Notes: a model not told the origin generated them from the letters alone. A stretch of 64,000 bases of DNA from Burkholderiales bacterium (GCA_016213205.1 JACRAZ010000068.1:1-64000), one strand, 5' to 3'; numbered from the stretch's first letter, positions 1 through 8,957 are shown. Numbers and translations are program-made.

Positions 1-2
1 CC

Positions 3-95
3 TCCCACGGCCCGCTGCGCACGCGGCCCTTGGCGCTTGCCGATGCGGTGGTGGCGTGCGGCCCTTCGCTCAAGGCTGTGGCACGCGGCGCGTGA
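3..95 (+). CDS. C-terminal fragment of an upstream gene, unidentified
   Basis: The frame that is open at the left edge gives about 30 residues, including PLALADAVVACGPSLKAVARG, and ends with TGA at 93-95. It may be the tail of a gene cut off by the window. No family is recognisable in so short a piece. The transporter cluster downstream lacks a visible livG, so an ATPase subunit here would fit the context, but the residues do not look like a typical LivG tail. The function is left open. Confidence 0.3.
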   Translation, partial: SHGPLRTRPLALADAVVACGPSLKAVARGA

Positions 96-110
96 ACCAC
101 CTCGATGTCT

Positions 111-353
111 CGCAAAGGCGTGGGCCCTCGGCCTGCGGCGCCCGTCCGCAGGCGCCGGGCTTGGGCGCTTCGGGGGGCGGCGGGCCCGCAGGGCACGCTT
201 CCAAAACTGACTCGCTGGCGCTGGTCGAAGCGCGCGCAGCGCGCGGAGATAAATCCGACAGCGCGCCCCCCGAAGCGACCAAGACCGGGCAGTCGGCCCG
301 CCGGGCCGACCGCCGGAGCCGTGCGCCGCAGGCCGAGGGCCCACGACTTTGTC
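111..353. repeat. Nested inverted-repeat element upstream of livH
   Basis: The 366 bases between the fragment stop and livH contain a nested hairpin. The outer arms at 120-141 and 323-344 are perfect 22-bp reverse complements, starting GTGGGCCCTCGGCCTGCGG, and weaker pairing extends them to about 111 and 353. Inner arms at 166-178 and 265-277 (CGCTTCGGGGGGC) pair perfectly over 13 bp. Open frames crossing this stretch are shadows. The element resembles intergenic repeats of Burkholderiales, but its copy number cannot be seen here. Confidence 0.75.
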
Positions 354-461
354 GCACCACACAACGAACGTCTGCTCTGCAACCCAACCAAAGACAGCAA
401 CGGGCCGTCAACCGACACGTCGTGCGGGGCGGTCCGCAGCACATGCAGCGAGGCCACTGAC

Positions 462-1349
462 ATGGAAGGCTTCGACTGGCTCTTCTTCGCGGAAATTTCG
501 CTGGCCGGCCTGGGCAGCGGAGGCCTGCTCGCGCTCACCGGCCTGGCCTTCGTCATCATCTACAAGGCCACCCGGGTGGTGAACCTGGCCATCGGCGAGC
601 TGCTGATGATCTCGGCCTACGTGTTCTTCGCCTTTGCCGCCGGCATGAACCTGCCGATCTGGGCCGCGATCCTGGGCGCGGTGGTGGCCAGCGGGCTGAT
701 CGGCGCGCTGATCGAGCGCACGATGATCCGCCCCATGCTGGGCGAGGCGGCCATTTCCACCTTCATGGTCACGGTGGGGCTGTCGTCCATCCTGGTGGGC
801 ATCGTCGAGCTGGTGTGGACAGCCGACCCGCGCCGCCTGCCCGAATTCATGCCCAGCGACCCGGTGCTGCTGGGCCCGGCGATGGTGGCGCCCAAGGTGT
901 TCTACGGCTTCCTCGTCACCGCGCTGCTGATCGCCGCGGTGCTGGTGGTGTTCCGCTTCTGGCGCGGTGGCGTTGCGCTGCGCGCCACCGCGTCGGACCA
1001 GGCCGCGGCCTACTCGATGGGCATCAACGTGCCGCGCGTGTTCTCGCTGGCCTGGACGGTGGCCGCGATGATCGCCGCGGTGGCCGGCATCGTGGTGGGC
1101 GCGATCGGCGGCATCTCGTCCACCATGGGCGTGTTCGGCCTCTCGGTGCTGGTGGTGGTGATCGTGGGCGGGCTGGACAGCGTGGTCGGCGCACTCGTCG
1201 GCGGCTTGCTGGTCGGCCTGGTCGAGGCCTGGGCCGGCGCCTACCTGGGCGGCGAATTCAAGATGATCGCCACCTTCTCGCTGCTGGTGCTGGTGCTGCT
1301 GCTGCGGCCCTACGGGCTGTTCGGCACCCACGACATTGAACGGCTCTGA
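462..1349 (+). CDS. livH: Branched-chain-type ABC transporter permease LivH
   Basis: This 295-residue integral membrane protein is one half of the inner-membrane channel of a HAAT-family (LivHMGF) ABC importer. It starts MEGFDWLFFAEISLAGL and shows the family's hydrophobic segments, with IYKATRVVNLAIGELLM near the N terminus and LRATASDQAAAYSMGI in the cytoplasmic loop that contacts the ATPases. The start at 462 is preferred over an upstream in-frame ATG at 105, because the longer form would translate the inverted-repeat element. A GCGAGG ribosome site lies 8 bases before 462. livM follows after 16 bases. The transported compound is unknown; such systems carry amino acids, but also aromatic or aliphatic acids when paired with a CoA ligase. 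Confidence 0.93.
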   Translation: MEGFDWLFFAEISLAGLGSGGLLALTGLAFVIIYKATRVVNLAIGELLMISAYVFFAFAAGMNLPIWAAILGAVVASGLIGALIERTMIRPMLGEAAISTFMVTVGLSSILVGIVELVWTADPRRLPEFMPSDPVLLGPAMVAPKVFYGFLVTALLIAAVLVVFRFWRGGVALRATASDQAAAYSMGINVPRVFSLAWTVAAMIAAVAGIVVGAIGGISSTMGVFGLSVLVVVIVGGLDSVVGALVGGLLVGLVEAWAGAYLGGEFKMIATFSLLVLVLLLRPYGLFGTHDIERL

Positions 1350-1365
1350 GCGGAGGCCACCCCCC

Positions 1366-2403
1366 ATGCGCATCGGCTCGGCCAAACAAAGCTACACCGC
1401 GGACGCGGCGCTGTTCGATACGCCCACCCAGCGCACCTGGGTCGGCGTGCTCGCCGTGCTGCTGGTGGTGTTCCCGTTCACGGCCAGCGAATACTGGCTG
1501 TACCTGGCGTGCCTGATCGCCATCAACGTGGCCAGCGCCTGCGGGCTGAACATCCTCACCGGCTACACCGGGCTCGTCAGCCTGGGGCAGGCGGCCTTCA
1601 TGGGCCTGGGCGCCTACACGGTGGCGGTGCTCGAAAAATACTGGGGCACGCCGTTTGCGCTGAACCTGCTGGCCGGCGGCCTGGTGGCCATGGCCGGCGG
1701 CGTGGTGGTGGGCATCCCCTCGCTGCGCGTGAAGGGGCTGTACCTGGCCATTTCCACCATCGCGGCTTCGGTGCTGGTGCACTTCCTGTTTTCCAACCTC
1801 GCGATCACCGGCCGCACCAGCGGCCTGTCGGTGCCGCCGGCCCGGCTGGGCGGCCTGGCACTGGACACGTCTTTCAGGCTTTATTGGCTGATCGTGCCGG
1901 TGGCGGTGCTGATGCTGCTGGGCGCGGCCAACCTGTTCCGCACCCGCATCGGCCGCGCCTTCATCGCCATCCGCGACCGCGACATCTCGGCCGAGGTGCT
2001 GGGCATCCCGCTGCTGCGCTACAAGCTGCTGTCGTTCGGCCTGTCGTCGTTCTACGCCGGCGTGGCAGGGGGGCTGTGGGCCTACTTCTTCCGCGTGGTC
2101 ACGCCGGAGAGCTTTCCGCTCATCATGAGCATCTTCTTCCTTGCGGCCATCATCGTGGGCGGCATGGGCAGCATGCTCGGCAGCATCCTCGGCGCGCTGT
2201 TCATGACGCTGGTGCCCGAGCTGCTGAAGCTCATCGTCGGCTGGCTGCCGCTGTCGGCCAATGCCACGCTGATCCTGTCGCCGGTGCGCACCATCGTGTT
2301 CGGCGCGCTGATCGTCGGCTTCCTGATCTTCGAACCGCATGGCCTCGCCGAAGTGTGGCGGCGCGTGCGGCGTTACTTCCACCTCTGGCCCTTCCGCACC
2401 TGA
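1366..2403 (+). CDS. livM: Branched-chain-type ABC transporter permease LivM
   Basis: The second permease subunit has 345 residues. Its core carries NILTGYTGLVSLGQAAFMG and later RDRDISAEVLGI, both typical of LivM, in a chain of alternating hydrophobic segments. The ATG at 1366 follows CGGAGG at 1351-1356 with good spacing; an in-frame ATG at 1336 would overlap livH and has no such site. It pairs with LivH in the inner membrane. The binding-protein gene follows 37 bases later. Confidence 0.93.
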   Translation: MRIGSAKQSYTADAALFDTPTQRTWVGVLAVLLVVFPFTASEYWLYLACLIAINVASACGLNILTGYTGLVSLGQAAFMGLGAYTVAVLEKYWGTPFALNLLAGGLVAMAGGVVVGIPSLRVKGLYLAISTIAASVLVHFLFSNLAITGRTSGLSVPPARLGGLALDTSFRLYWLIVPVAVLMLLGAANLFRTRIGRAFIAIRDRDISAEVLGIPLLRYKLLSFGLSSFYAGVAGGLWAYFFRVVTPESFPLIMSIFFLAAIIVGGMGSMLGSILGALFMTLVPELLKLIVGWLPLSANATLILSPVRTIVFGALIVGFLIFEPHGLAEVWRRVRRYFHLWPFRT

Positions 2404-2440
2404 AACGCGGGCCGGGCCTTCACCCCAGCAGGAGACATCC

Positions 2441-3616
2441 ATGAGCATCCAGCGTCGTTCGATGATTGCCGCCGCGGCCCTGGCCGCCAGCGTGGCCGCC
2501 GCCCCGGGCGCGGCCTGGGCCCAGGCCGAGGACATCGTGCTCGGCGGATCGATCCCGATGACCGGTGTGTTCGCGTTCGCGGGCATCGGCGTGAACCAGG
2601 GCATCCAGGACTACGTGAAGATCGTCAACGACGCGGGCGGCATCAAGGGCCGCAAGATCCGCTATGTGCCCGAAGACACCGGCTACAAGGTGGACGCCTC
2701 GGTGGCCGCGTTCAAGAAGATCACCAGCGCGCACAAGGTGAACCTGTACTACGGCGATTCGACCGGCTTCGCCAAGACCATCAACCCCGAGCTCGAGCGC
2801 TCGGGCCAGATCCTGATGGCCGGGGCCTCCTTCGCCACCGAGATCAACAACCCGCAGAAGTACCCGTATCAGTTCCTGGTGGGGCCGGACTACACCGAGA
2901 TGATGGTGATCCTGCTCAAGCACATCGCCAAGACCAAGCCGGGCGCCAAGATCGCACTGGTCTACTCCGACAGCGAATTCGGCCGCGACCCGGTGGATGA
3001 AAGCCGTGCCGCCGCCAAGAAGCTGGGCCTGAACGTGGCGGTGGAGATCATGACGCCGCCGGGCAGCGTGGATGTCTCGGGCGAGGTGATCAAGCTGCGC
3101 CGCGCCGACCCCGACTTCACCATCTTCCACGGCTACGTGCTGGCGCCGATTCCTGAGTTCGTGATCCAGGCCAAGAAGCTGGGCATGAAGAGCCAGTTCA
3201 TGGGCACCTTCTGGACCATGGACAACTCGATGGTCATGAAGATGGGCGAGGCGGCCGACGGCTTCATGGGCGTGATGCCGTTCCGCTACTACTACGAGAC
3301 GGACGCCAAGGCGCCGATGCTCGACAAGATCCGCGCGCTGCACCCCAACGAGTACCAGAGCGCGCCCTACATGCAGGGCTTCCTCACCGCGATGCTGATG
3401 ACCGAGGCCGCCAAGCGCACGCTGGATGCCGGCAAGCCGCTGGACGGCAAGAACCTGAAGGCGGCGCTGAACACGATCAAGAACTTCGACACCGGCGGCA
3501 TCATCGGCATGCCGATCACGATCAAGGGCAACTCGATTCCCGTGGGCCGCATCGTGCGGCACGACGCGAAGCAGCAGAAGACGCTGCCGGTGTCGGACTG
3601 GATCACCACCGAATGA
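2441..3616 (+). CDS. livK: Periplasmic substrate-binding protein of the Liv-type transporter
   Basis: This 391-residue type I periplasmic binding protein (Peripla_BP_6-like) supplies ligand to LivHM. An N-terminal signal peptide of about 28 residues (MSIQRRSMIAAAALAASVA, cleaved near AWAQA) precedes the mature start EDIVLGGSIPMTGVFAF. An AGGAGA ribosome site lies 5 bases upstream of 2441. The length is usual for the family. Ligand specificity cannot be read from the sequence. A 429-base gap holding an inverted-repeat element separates it from the ATPase gene, so downstream genes may be expressed at a different level. Confidence 0.9.
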   Translation: MSIQRRSMIAAAALAASVAAAPGAAWAQAEDIVLGGSIPMTGVFAFAGIGVNQGIQDYVKIVNDAGGIKGRKIRYVPEDTGYKVDASVAAFKKITSAHKVNLYYGDSTGFAKTINPELERSGQILMAGASFATEINNPQKYPYQFLVGPDYTEMMVILLKHIAKTKPGAKIALVYSDSEFGRDPVDESRAAAKKLGLNVAVEIMTPPGSVDVSGEVIKLRRADPDFTIFHGYVLAPIPEFVIQAKKLGMKSQFMGTFWTMDNSMVMKMGEAADGFMGVMPFRYYYETDAKAPMLDKIRALHPNEYQSAPYMQGFLTAMLMTEAAKRTLDAGKPLDGKNLKAALNTIKNFDTGGIIGMPITIKGNSIPVGRIVRHDAKQQKTLPVSDWITTE

Positions 3617-3666
3617 GCGTTGTCGGCCCGTTGCTGCTGTTCGCTCGCATGCAATCTCGTGAGCGA

Positions 3667-3900
3667 GATCAGGCCGCCGGGGTGCTCTGCTCCGCTCATG
3701 TCCCCCGGCGTCAGCCTTCGGCCGCCGCCTCCTCCTCTACTTCGCTCCGCAGAGCACCCCACCGTCCTGATCCGGCACCGCACTGGCAGGCTTCCTTCGC
3801 ACGCCACCGTTGCCTCAGGCCAAGGACGGCGGGGGGCCGGCGTAGCGAAGTAAAGGAGGAGAGGCGGGCGCAGCCCGACTCGGGGGACATGAGCGGAGGC
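3667..3900. repeat. Compound inverted-repeat element between livK and livF
   Basis: The 429-base gap at 3617-4045 contains two interlocked inverted repeats. Arms at 3667-3690 and 3749-3772 pair over 24 bp with few mismatches, including a perfect 12-bp core GGGGTGCTCTGC. Longer arms at 3691-3746 and 3844-3897 have conserved ends (TCCGCTCATGTCCCCCG, and TCCTCCTCTACTTCGCT with one mismatch) and a diverged middle. Frames that stay open through it overlap on both strands and look like shadows. It could be a dispersed repeat or a structured RNA segment inside the operon. Confidence 0.7.
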
Positions 3901-4045
3901 GGCCCCCCGGTGGCCTTGGCGCGCTCGGTCATCGCACGCCTGGCTGTTGAATTCGAACGGCAGCAAGAGGCCGAATCCTTTCAGACGGTCGAGCGCCAAA
4001 GGCCGGGCACCTGGGGTCTACACGATGTATGCCGGAGCCACTGAC

Positions 4046-4855
4046 ATGACATCAAACCTGATCCTGGAGGTGAACAACCTCGAGGTCGTCTACAACAAGG
4101 CGGTGCAGGTGCTGCGCGGCCTGTCGCTGGCCGTGCCGCGGGGCCAGGTGGTGGCGCTGCTGGGCAGCAACGGGGCGGGCAAGAGCACCACGCTGAAGGC
4201 GGTGTCGGGGCTGCTGGCGCTGGAGGATGGCGAGATCCCGAAGGGCAGCGTGCAGTTCGACGGTGCCCCCACCGCGCGCCGCGCACCGCATGAGCTGGTG
4301 CGCGCCGGGCTCTTCCATGTGATGGAGGGGCGGCATGTGTTCGAGGACCTGACGGTGGAAGAAAACCTCGTGGCCGCCACCTATGCGCTCACCGGCCGCC
4401 CCGCCGCGAAGGCCGATTTCGAGCTGGTGTACACCTACTTTCCGCGCCTGCACGAACGCCGCCGCGGGCTGGCCGGCTACCTCTCGGGCGGCGAGCAGCA
4501 GATGCTCGCGATCGGCCGCGCGTTGATCGCCCGGCCCAAGCTGATGCTGCTGGACGAGCCTTCGCTGGGCCTGTCGCCGGTGCTGGTGGAGAACATCTTC
4601 GGCATCATCGCCCGCATCAACGCGGAGCAGGGCGTCTCGATGCTGCTGGTGGAGCAGAACGCCTCGGTGGCACTGGCCATCGCCCACTACGGCTACATCC
4701 TGGAAACCGGCAAGGTGGTGATCGACGGCAGCGCCGACAAGCTCTCGGCCGATGCCGACGTGCGCGAGTTCTACCTCGGCGTGGGCCATGGTGGTGGCCA
4801 CAAGAGCTACCGTGAACTCAAGCACTACAAGCGCCGCAAGCGCTGGCTGTCATGA
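4046..4855 (+). CDS. livF: Liv-type ABC transporter ATP-binding protein (LivF class)
   Basis: This 269-residue cytoplasmic ATPase energises the LivHM channel. Walker A GSNGAGKST lies near residues 40-48, the signature LSGGEQQ near 146 and Walker B LMLLDEPS near 167, all intact. The C terminus ends in a basic tail (KHYKRRKRW) longer than in a minimal LivF. The ATG at 4046 follows CCGGAG; an in-frame ATG at 4025 is possible. Its stop overlaps the next start (ATGA), coupling it to the acyl-CoA ligase. No LivG partner is visible in this locus, so it either lies off the left edge or is supplied in trans. Confidence 0.9.
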   Translation: MTSNLILEVNNLEVVYNKAVQVLRGLSLAVPRGQVVALLGSNGAGKSTTLKAVSGLLALEDGEIPKGSVQFDGAPTARRAPHELVRAGLFHVMEGRHVFEDLTVEENLVAATYALTGRPAAKADFELVYTYFPRLHERRRGLAGYLSGGEQQMLAIGRALIARPKLMLLDEPSLGLSPVLVENIFGIIARINAEQGVSMLLVEQNASVALAIAHYGYILETGKVVIDGSADKLSADADVREFYLGVGHGGGHKSYRELKHYKRRKRWLS

Positions 4856-6660
4856 GCCTGCCGGACAAGACCCTGCCGCAGATGCTGGCCGAGCAGGCCC
4901 GTGTGCGGCCCGATGCGATTGCCCTGCGCCAGAAAGACTTCGGCATCTGGCAGCCGGTGAGCTGGCGCGCCTACGAGCGCCGTGCGCGCCACGTGGGCCT
5001 GGGCCTGCGCGCGCTGGGCCTGCCCGAGGGCGGGCACGTGGGCGTGGTCTCCGAGAACCGGCTCGAATGGGTGCTCACCCAGCTGGGCGCGGGCAGCGTG
5101 GGCGCGGTGACGGTGGGCGTCTACCCCACCAGCCCGAGCAACGAGGTGGCCTACGTGCTGGCGCATGCCGATGTCGAGATCGTGGTCTGCGAAGACCAGG
5201 AGCAGAGCGACAAGGTGCTGGCAGCGCTGGACCAGCTGCCGCGGCTGCGGCGCATCGTGGTGTGCGAGAAGAAGGGCCTGCGCAACACGCCGCCGGAGCA
5301 CCGCGAGCGCGTGATCGCCTTCGACGCGATGGAGCAACTGGGCGCGCAGCGCGAAGCGGCTGAAGGCCACGTCATCGACAGCGTGCTCGATCGCCAGCGG
5401 CTGGAGGACACCGCGCTGATGATCTACACCTCGGGCTCCACCGGCAAGCCCAAGGGCGCGATGATCAGCTACGCCAACATCCGTGGCGTGGTGCCCGGCA
5501 TCATCGACCGCCTGGGGCTGGATGCACACACCACCCACCTGTCGTACCTGCCCTTGTGCCACGTGGCGGAGCAGATGCTCACCACCTTCGTGCCGCTGTA
5601 CCTGGGCTCGATGGTGAACTTCGGTGAATCGATCCGCACCGTGCAGGAAGACCTGCGCGAAGTGGCGCCCACCATGTTCCTGGGCGTGCCGCGCATCTGG
5701 GAAAAGCTGCACTCGGCCATCTCGATCAAGATGCAGGAAGCCGGCGCGCTGCAGCGTGCGCTGTACGGCTGGGCGATGAAGGCCTGCGAGCCGTTTGCCG
5801 AGAAGGCGGCCTCGCAGCGCACGTTCGGCGAGCGGCTCACCTACGCACTGGCGTATGGGCTGATCTTCCGCGCGCTGCAGAACTTCATCGGCCTGCGCGA
5901 GGCGCGCATCGCGCTCACCGGCGCGGCGCCGATCCCGCCGGCCATCGTGCGTTTCTTCCGCACGCTGGGCGTGCCGCTGGTGGAGGTGTACGGCCTGACC
6001 GAATCCACCGGCATGATCACCGGCCAGCACCCCGAGCAGGTGCGCATCGGCACCGTGGGCACGCCGGTGCTCGGCGTGGAGCACCGGCTCAGCGCGCAGG
6101 GCGAGCTGATCGTGCGGGGCCCCATGGTCTTCCAGGGTTATTACAAGAACCCGCAGGCCACGGCCGAGGCCATCCAGGACGGCTGGCTGCACACCGGCGA
6201 CGTGGTGGCGCCGCAGGCGGATGGCTCGCTGCGCATCGTCGACCGTCTGAAGGACATCATGATCACCGCCGGCGGCAAGAACCTCACGCCCTCGGAGATC
6301 GAGAACGCGATGAAGGCCAGCCCCTTCATCAAGGAATGCATCGTCATCGGCGAGGCGCGCCGGTTCGTGACCGCGCTGATCCAGATCGATCTCGAATCGG
6401 TGGGCCAGTGGGCCGAGGCGCGGCGCATCGCGTTCACGCACTTCCGCTCGCTGGTGGAAACGCCGCAGGTGCGCGAGCTGATCGAGGCCGAGGTGCAGCG
6501 CGGCAACGCGGGCCTGGCGCCGGTGTCGCAGATCAAGCGCTTTCACCTGCTCACGAAGGAGCTGGACCACGACGACGGTGAGGTCACCGCCACGATGAAG
6601 GTGCGCCGCAGCAGCATCTACCAGGCCTACGCGGGCGAGATCGAGGCCCTGTACGGCTGA
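4852..6660 (+). CDS. AMP-forming long-chain-type acyl-CoA ligase (FadD15-like)
   Basis: This 602-residue ANL-superfamily enzyme should adenylate a carboxylic acid and transfer it to CoA. The ATP-binding loop YTSGSTGKPKGAM lies near residue 190, YGLTESTG near 379, WLHTGDVV near 443 and GGKNLTPSEIEN near 473. The large form with a long insert between the loop and YGLTE is typical of FadD15/long-chain ligases. Its ATG overlaps the livF stop, so ligase and transporter are made together; that suggests activation of the imported acid. The actual acid is unknown. Confidence 0.9.
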   Translation: MSLPDKTLPQMLAEQARVRPDAIALRQKDFGIWQPVSWRAYERRARHVGLGLRALGLPEGGHVGVVSENRLEWVLTQLGAGSVGAVTVGVYPTSPSNEVAYVLAHADVEIVVCEDQEQSDKVLAALDQLPRLRRIVVCEKKGLRNTPPEHRERVIAFDAMEQLGAQREAAEGHVIDSVLDRQRLEDTALMIYTSGSTGKPKGAMISYANIRGVVPGIIDRLGLDAHTTHLSYLPLCHVAEQMLTTFVPLYLGSMVNFGESIRTVQEDLREVAPTMFLGVPRIWEKLHSAISIKMQEAGALQRALYGWAMKACEPFAEKAASQRTFGERLTYALAYGLIFRALQNFIGLREARIALTGAAPIPPAIVRFFRTLGVPLVEVYGLTESTGMITGQHPEQVRIGTVGTPVLGVEHRLSAQGELIVRGPMVFQGYYKNPQATAEAIQDGWLHTGDVVAPQADGSLRIVDRLKDIMITAGGKNLTPSEIENAMKASPFIKECIVIGEARRFVTALIQIDLESVGQWAEARRIAFTHFRSLVETPQVRELIEAEVQRGNAGLAPVSQIKRFHLLTKELDHDDGEVTATMKVRRSSIYQAYAGEIEALYG

Positions 6661-6661
6661 T

Positions 6662-7738
6662 TCAGCCGCCCGCCGCGCGGGGCTGCGGCGGCCGCTGCGG
6701 CTTGACCAGGCCCTGCGCCACCAGGCTCTCGCCGGTGGCGAGAATCGTTTCCCGCATCGGCCGCGTGGTCCAGCCCAGCAGACGGCGGGCCTTGCCGCTG
6801 TCCACCCGCTCGGGCCGGCCCACGTAGGGCAGCGCCAGGCGCACGGCGGGGTCGAACAAGGCCACCAGGCGCATGGCCAGCAACGGCAGCTTGCGCGTGG
6901 GCACACGAAAGCCCCGTGCGGCAAAGCCCTCGTGCAGCACCCGGGCGATGTCCAGCATCGACACATCCTGGTCCGCGCAGATGAAGCGCTCGCCGGCGGC
7001 CTGCGGGTGCGTCATCGCGGCCACGTGGGCGGCGGCCACGTCGCGCACGTCCACGATCGCGAAGTGCACGTCGGGGCAGGCCGGCACGTCGCGGTTCAGC
7101 AGCTTGTGCACCACCAGCGGCGAGGTGCTGAGCGCGCCGCCCAGCAGCGGCCCCAGCAGCAGCCCGGGGTTGATGACCACGAGTTCCAGCCGCTGCGGCG
7201 GGGGCAGCCCGGCCACGAAGTCCCAGGCCGCGCGTTCGGCCAGGTGCTTGGACTTGTCGTAGGCGCCGGCGTGGGGCGAGTCCAGGTCCGACCAGTCGGC
7301 CTCGGTGAACAGCCGGCCATCGTGCATGCGCGAGATGATCGCGGCGATCGACGAGGTCAGCACCACCCGTTCCACACCCGCCTCGGCCGCGGCGCGCAGC
7401 ACCCGCAGCGCGCCCTCGCGGGCCGGCACGATGAGTTCGTCGTCGGTGCGCGGCGGCGCTGCGGGGAAGGGGCTGGCCACGTGCAGCACGTGGCGGCAGC
7501 CGGCCACCGCCTCGGCCCAGCCGGCATCTGCCGTCAGGTCGGCGGCCACCAGGCTCAGCCCTTCCAGGCGCTGGCGCGCCGCTTCCGACAGGCCCGGCCG
7601 CAGGCTGCGGCGCAAGGCATCGGCAGCAGCGGCCGAGCGCGCGCTGCCGCGCACCCGCCAGCCCGCCTCGAGCAGCGCGACGATGCAGTGCCTTGCCAGG
7701 AACCCGGTGGCGCCGGTGACGAGTACGGTGTCGGTCAT
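6662..7738 (-). CDS. NAD(P)-dependent epimerase/dihydroflavonol-reductase-like SDR
   Basis: This 358-residue extended SDR has the nucleotide-binding motif TGATGFLAR at the N terminus, a catalytic serine in LTSSIAAI and Tyr-x3-Lys in AYDKSKHLAE near residue 158. The pattern matches dihydroflavonol 4-reductase-like enzymes, which reduce or epimerise varied carbonyl substrates; the substrate here is unknown. It converges on the acyl-CoA ligase, with stops two bases apart, and reads away from the GST-like gene across a 109-base divergent promoter region. Confidence 0.85.
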   Translation of the reverse strand: MTDTVLVTGATGFLARHCIVALLEAGWRVRGSARSAAAADALRRSLRPGLSEAARQRLEGLSLVAADLTADAGWAEAVAGCRHVLHVASPFPAAPPRTDDELIVPAREGALRVLRAAAEAGVERVVLTSSIAAIISRMHDGRLFTEADWSDLDSPHAGAYDKSKHLAERAAWDFVAGLPPPQRLELVVINPGLLLGPLLGGALSTSPLVVHKLLNRDVPACPDVHFAIVDVRDVAAAHVAAMTHPQAAGERFICADQDVSMLDIARVLHEGFAARGFRVPTRKLPLLAMRLVALFDPAVRLALPYVGRPERVDSGKARRLLGWTTRPMRETILATGESLVAQGLVKPQRPPQPRAAGG

Positions 7739-7753
7739 GCGCGGTCTCCCCAG

Positions 7754-7817
7754 CCCGGTTGTAGCAGCAACCGGGGCACTTGCCGAGCGAGCCGTCGCTC
7801 CGGACTGCCCCTACACT
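7754..7817. promoter_or_regulatory. Divergent promoter region with dyad and -10-like hexamer
   Basis: Between the reductase and GST-like genes lies a perfect dyad CCCGGTTG-TAGCAG-CAACCGGG at 7754-7775. TACACT at 7812-7817 is a plausible -10 for the rightward gene. No clear -35 is seen at the right distance. The same string CTACACTGGC occurs upstream of the histidine kinase near 60181. The dyad could be an operator or a leader hairpin for the leftward gene. Confidence 0.4.
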
Positions 7818-7847
7818 GGCTGCGATTCACTCCTGCGGTTCATTGCG

Positions 7848-8957
7848 ATGGGCACCCCCTGCACGCTGTACGGCGCCGAGATCAGCTACTTCACCGGCAA
7901 GGTGCGCGCCTACCTGCGCTGGGCCGGCATCCCGTTCGACGAGGTGCTGGCCGATGCCGAGGTGTACCGCAACATCATCGTGCCCGGGGTGGGCGCGGCC
8001 GTGATCCCGGTGCTGCGCACCCCCGAGGGCACGCTGCTGCAGGACAGCACCGAGATCATCGATGCGCTGGACGCGCAACAGCAGCAGGCCGGCGCCACGC
8101 TGTCGGTGTACCCGCCCACGCCGGTGCAGAAGCTGGTGGCGCTGCTGCTGGAAACCTATGGCGACGAATGGCTGGTGATCCCCGCCATGCACTACCGCTG
8201 GCACCACAACCGCGCGTGGGCGGAGCAGCAGTTCGGCGCGCTGAACGCACCCGATGCCACGCCTGAGCAGCAGCGCGAGATCGGCGCCCGCCGTGCCGCG
8301 CCGTTTGCCAAGGCCGCCGAGCTGCTGGGGGCCACGCCGCCGCTGCATGCGGCGGTGGAGGCCTCCTACGAGGGGCTGATGGCCGAGCTGGACGCTCACT
8401 TTGCACAGCATGCCGCATTGCTGGGCGGCCGGGCCACGATGGCCGACTTCGGTCTCATCGGGCCGCTGTATGCCCACCAGTACCGCGACCCGGCGTCCGG
8501 CGCGCTGATGCGCAGCCGGGCGCCGAATCTGCTGCGATGGGTGGAGCAGCTGCAGTTCGAGCCGCAGGGCCTGCGTGGCGCGCTGCCGGCCGACGACCAG
8601 GTGCCCGACACCCTGCTGCCGGTGCTGCGCCGCCTGGCGCGCGAGATGCTGCCGGTGCTGGTGGACACGGCGCAGCGTGTGCGCGCCTGGATGGCCGAGC
8701 ACCCGGGCGAGCCGCTGCCGCGTGCCTTGGGCACCCATGCCTTCACGCTGGAAGGCGTGCAGGGTGAACGCATCGTGCGCCCCTACAGCCTGTGGATGCT
8801 GCAGCGTGTGCGCGACCATTACCGCACGCTGGCCGATGCCGACCGCATGCGTGCCGATGCGCTCTTGCAGGCGGTGGGCGCGCAGGCGCTGATCGAGTTT
8901 CCGGACCCGCCGCGGCTGCTGCGCGACAGGCTGTCGGTGCGGCCGGCCCCCGCATGA
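7848..8957 (+). CDS. Glutathione S-transferase-like protein, long form
   Basis: This 369-residue protein begins with a GST N-terminal thioredoxin fold (TLYGAEISYFTGKVRAYL, then a conserved LQDSTEIIDAL). A long helical region follows, much longer than a classical GST of about 200-230 residues. The residue after the first strand is not the usual catalytic Ser or Cys, so transferase activity is uncertain. The ATG at 7848 is the first that leaves the promoter region free. Its stop overlaps the start of the downstream lipoprotein gene (ATGA), so the two are probably cotranslated. Confidence 0.75.
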   Translation: MGTPCTLYGAEISYFTGKVRAYLRWAGIPFDEVLADAEVYRNIIVPGVGAAVIPVLRTPEGTLLQDSTEIIDALDAQQQQAGATLSVYPPTPVQKLVALLLETYGDEWLVIPAMHYRWHHNRAWAEQQFGALNAPDATPEQQREIGARRAAPFAKAAELLGATPPLHAAVEASYEGLMAELDAHFAQHAALLGGRATMADFGLIGPLYAHQYRDPASGALMRSRAPNLLRWVEQLQFEPQGLRGALPADDQVPDTLLPVLRRLAREMLPVLVDTAQRVRAWMAEHPGEPLPRALGTHAFTLEGVQGERIVRPYSLWMLQRVRDHYRTLADADRMRADALLQAVGAQALIEFPDPPRLLRDRLSVRPAPA

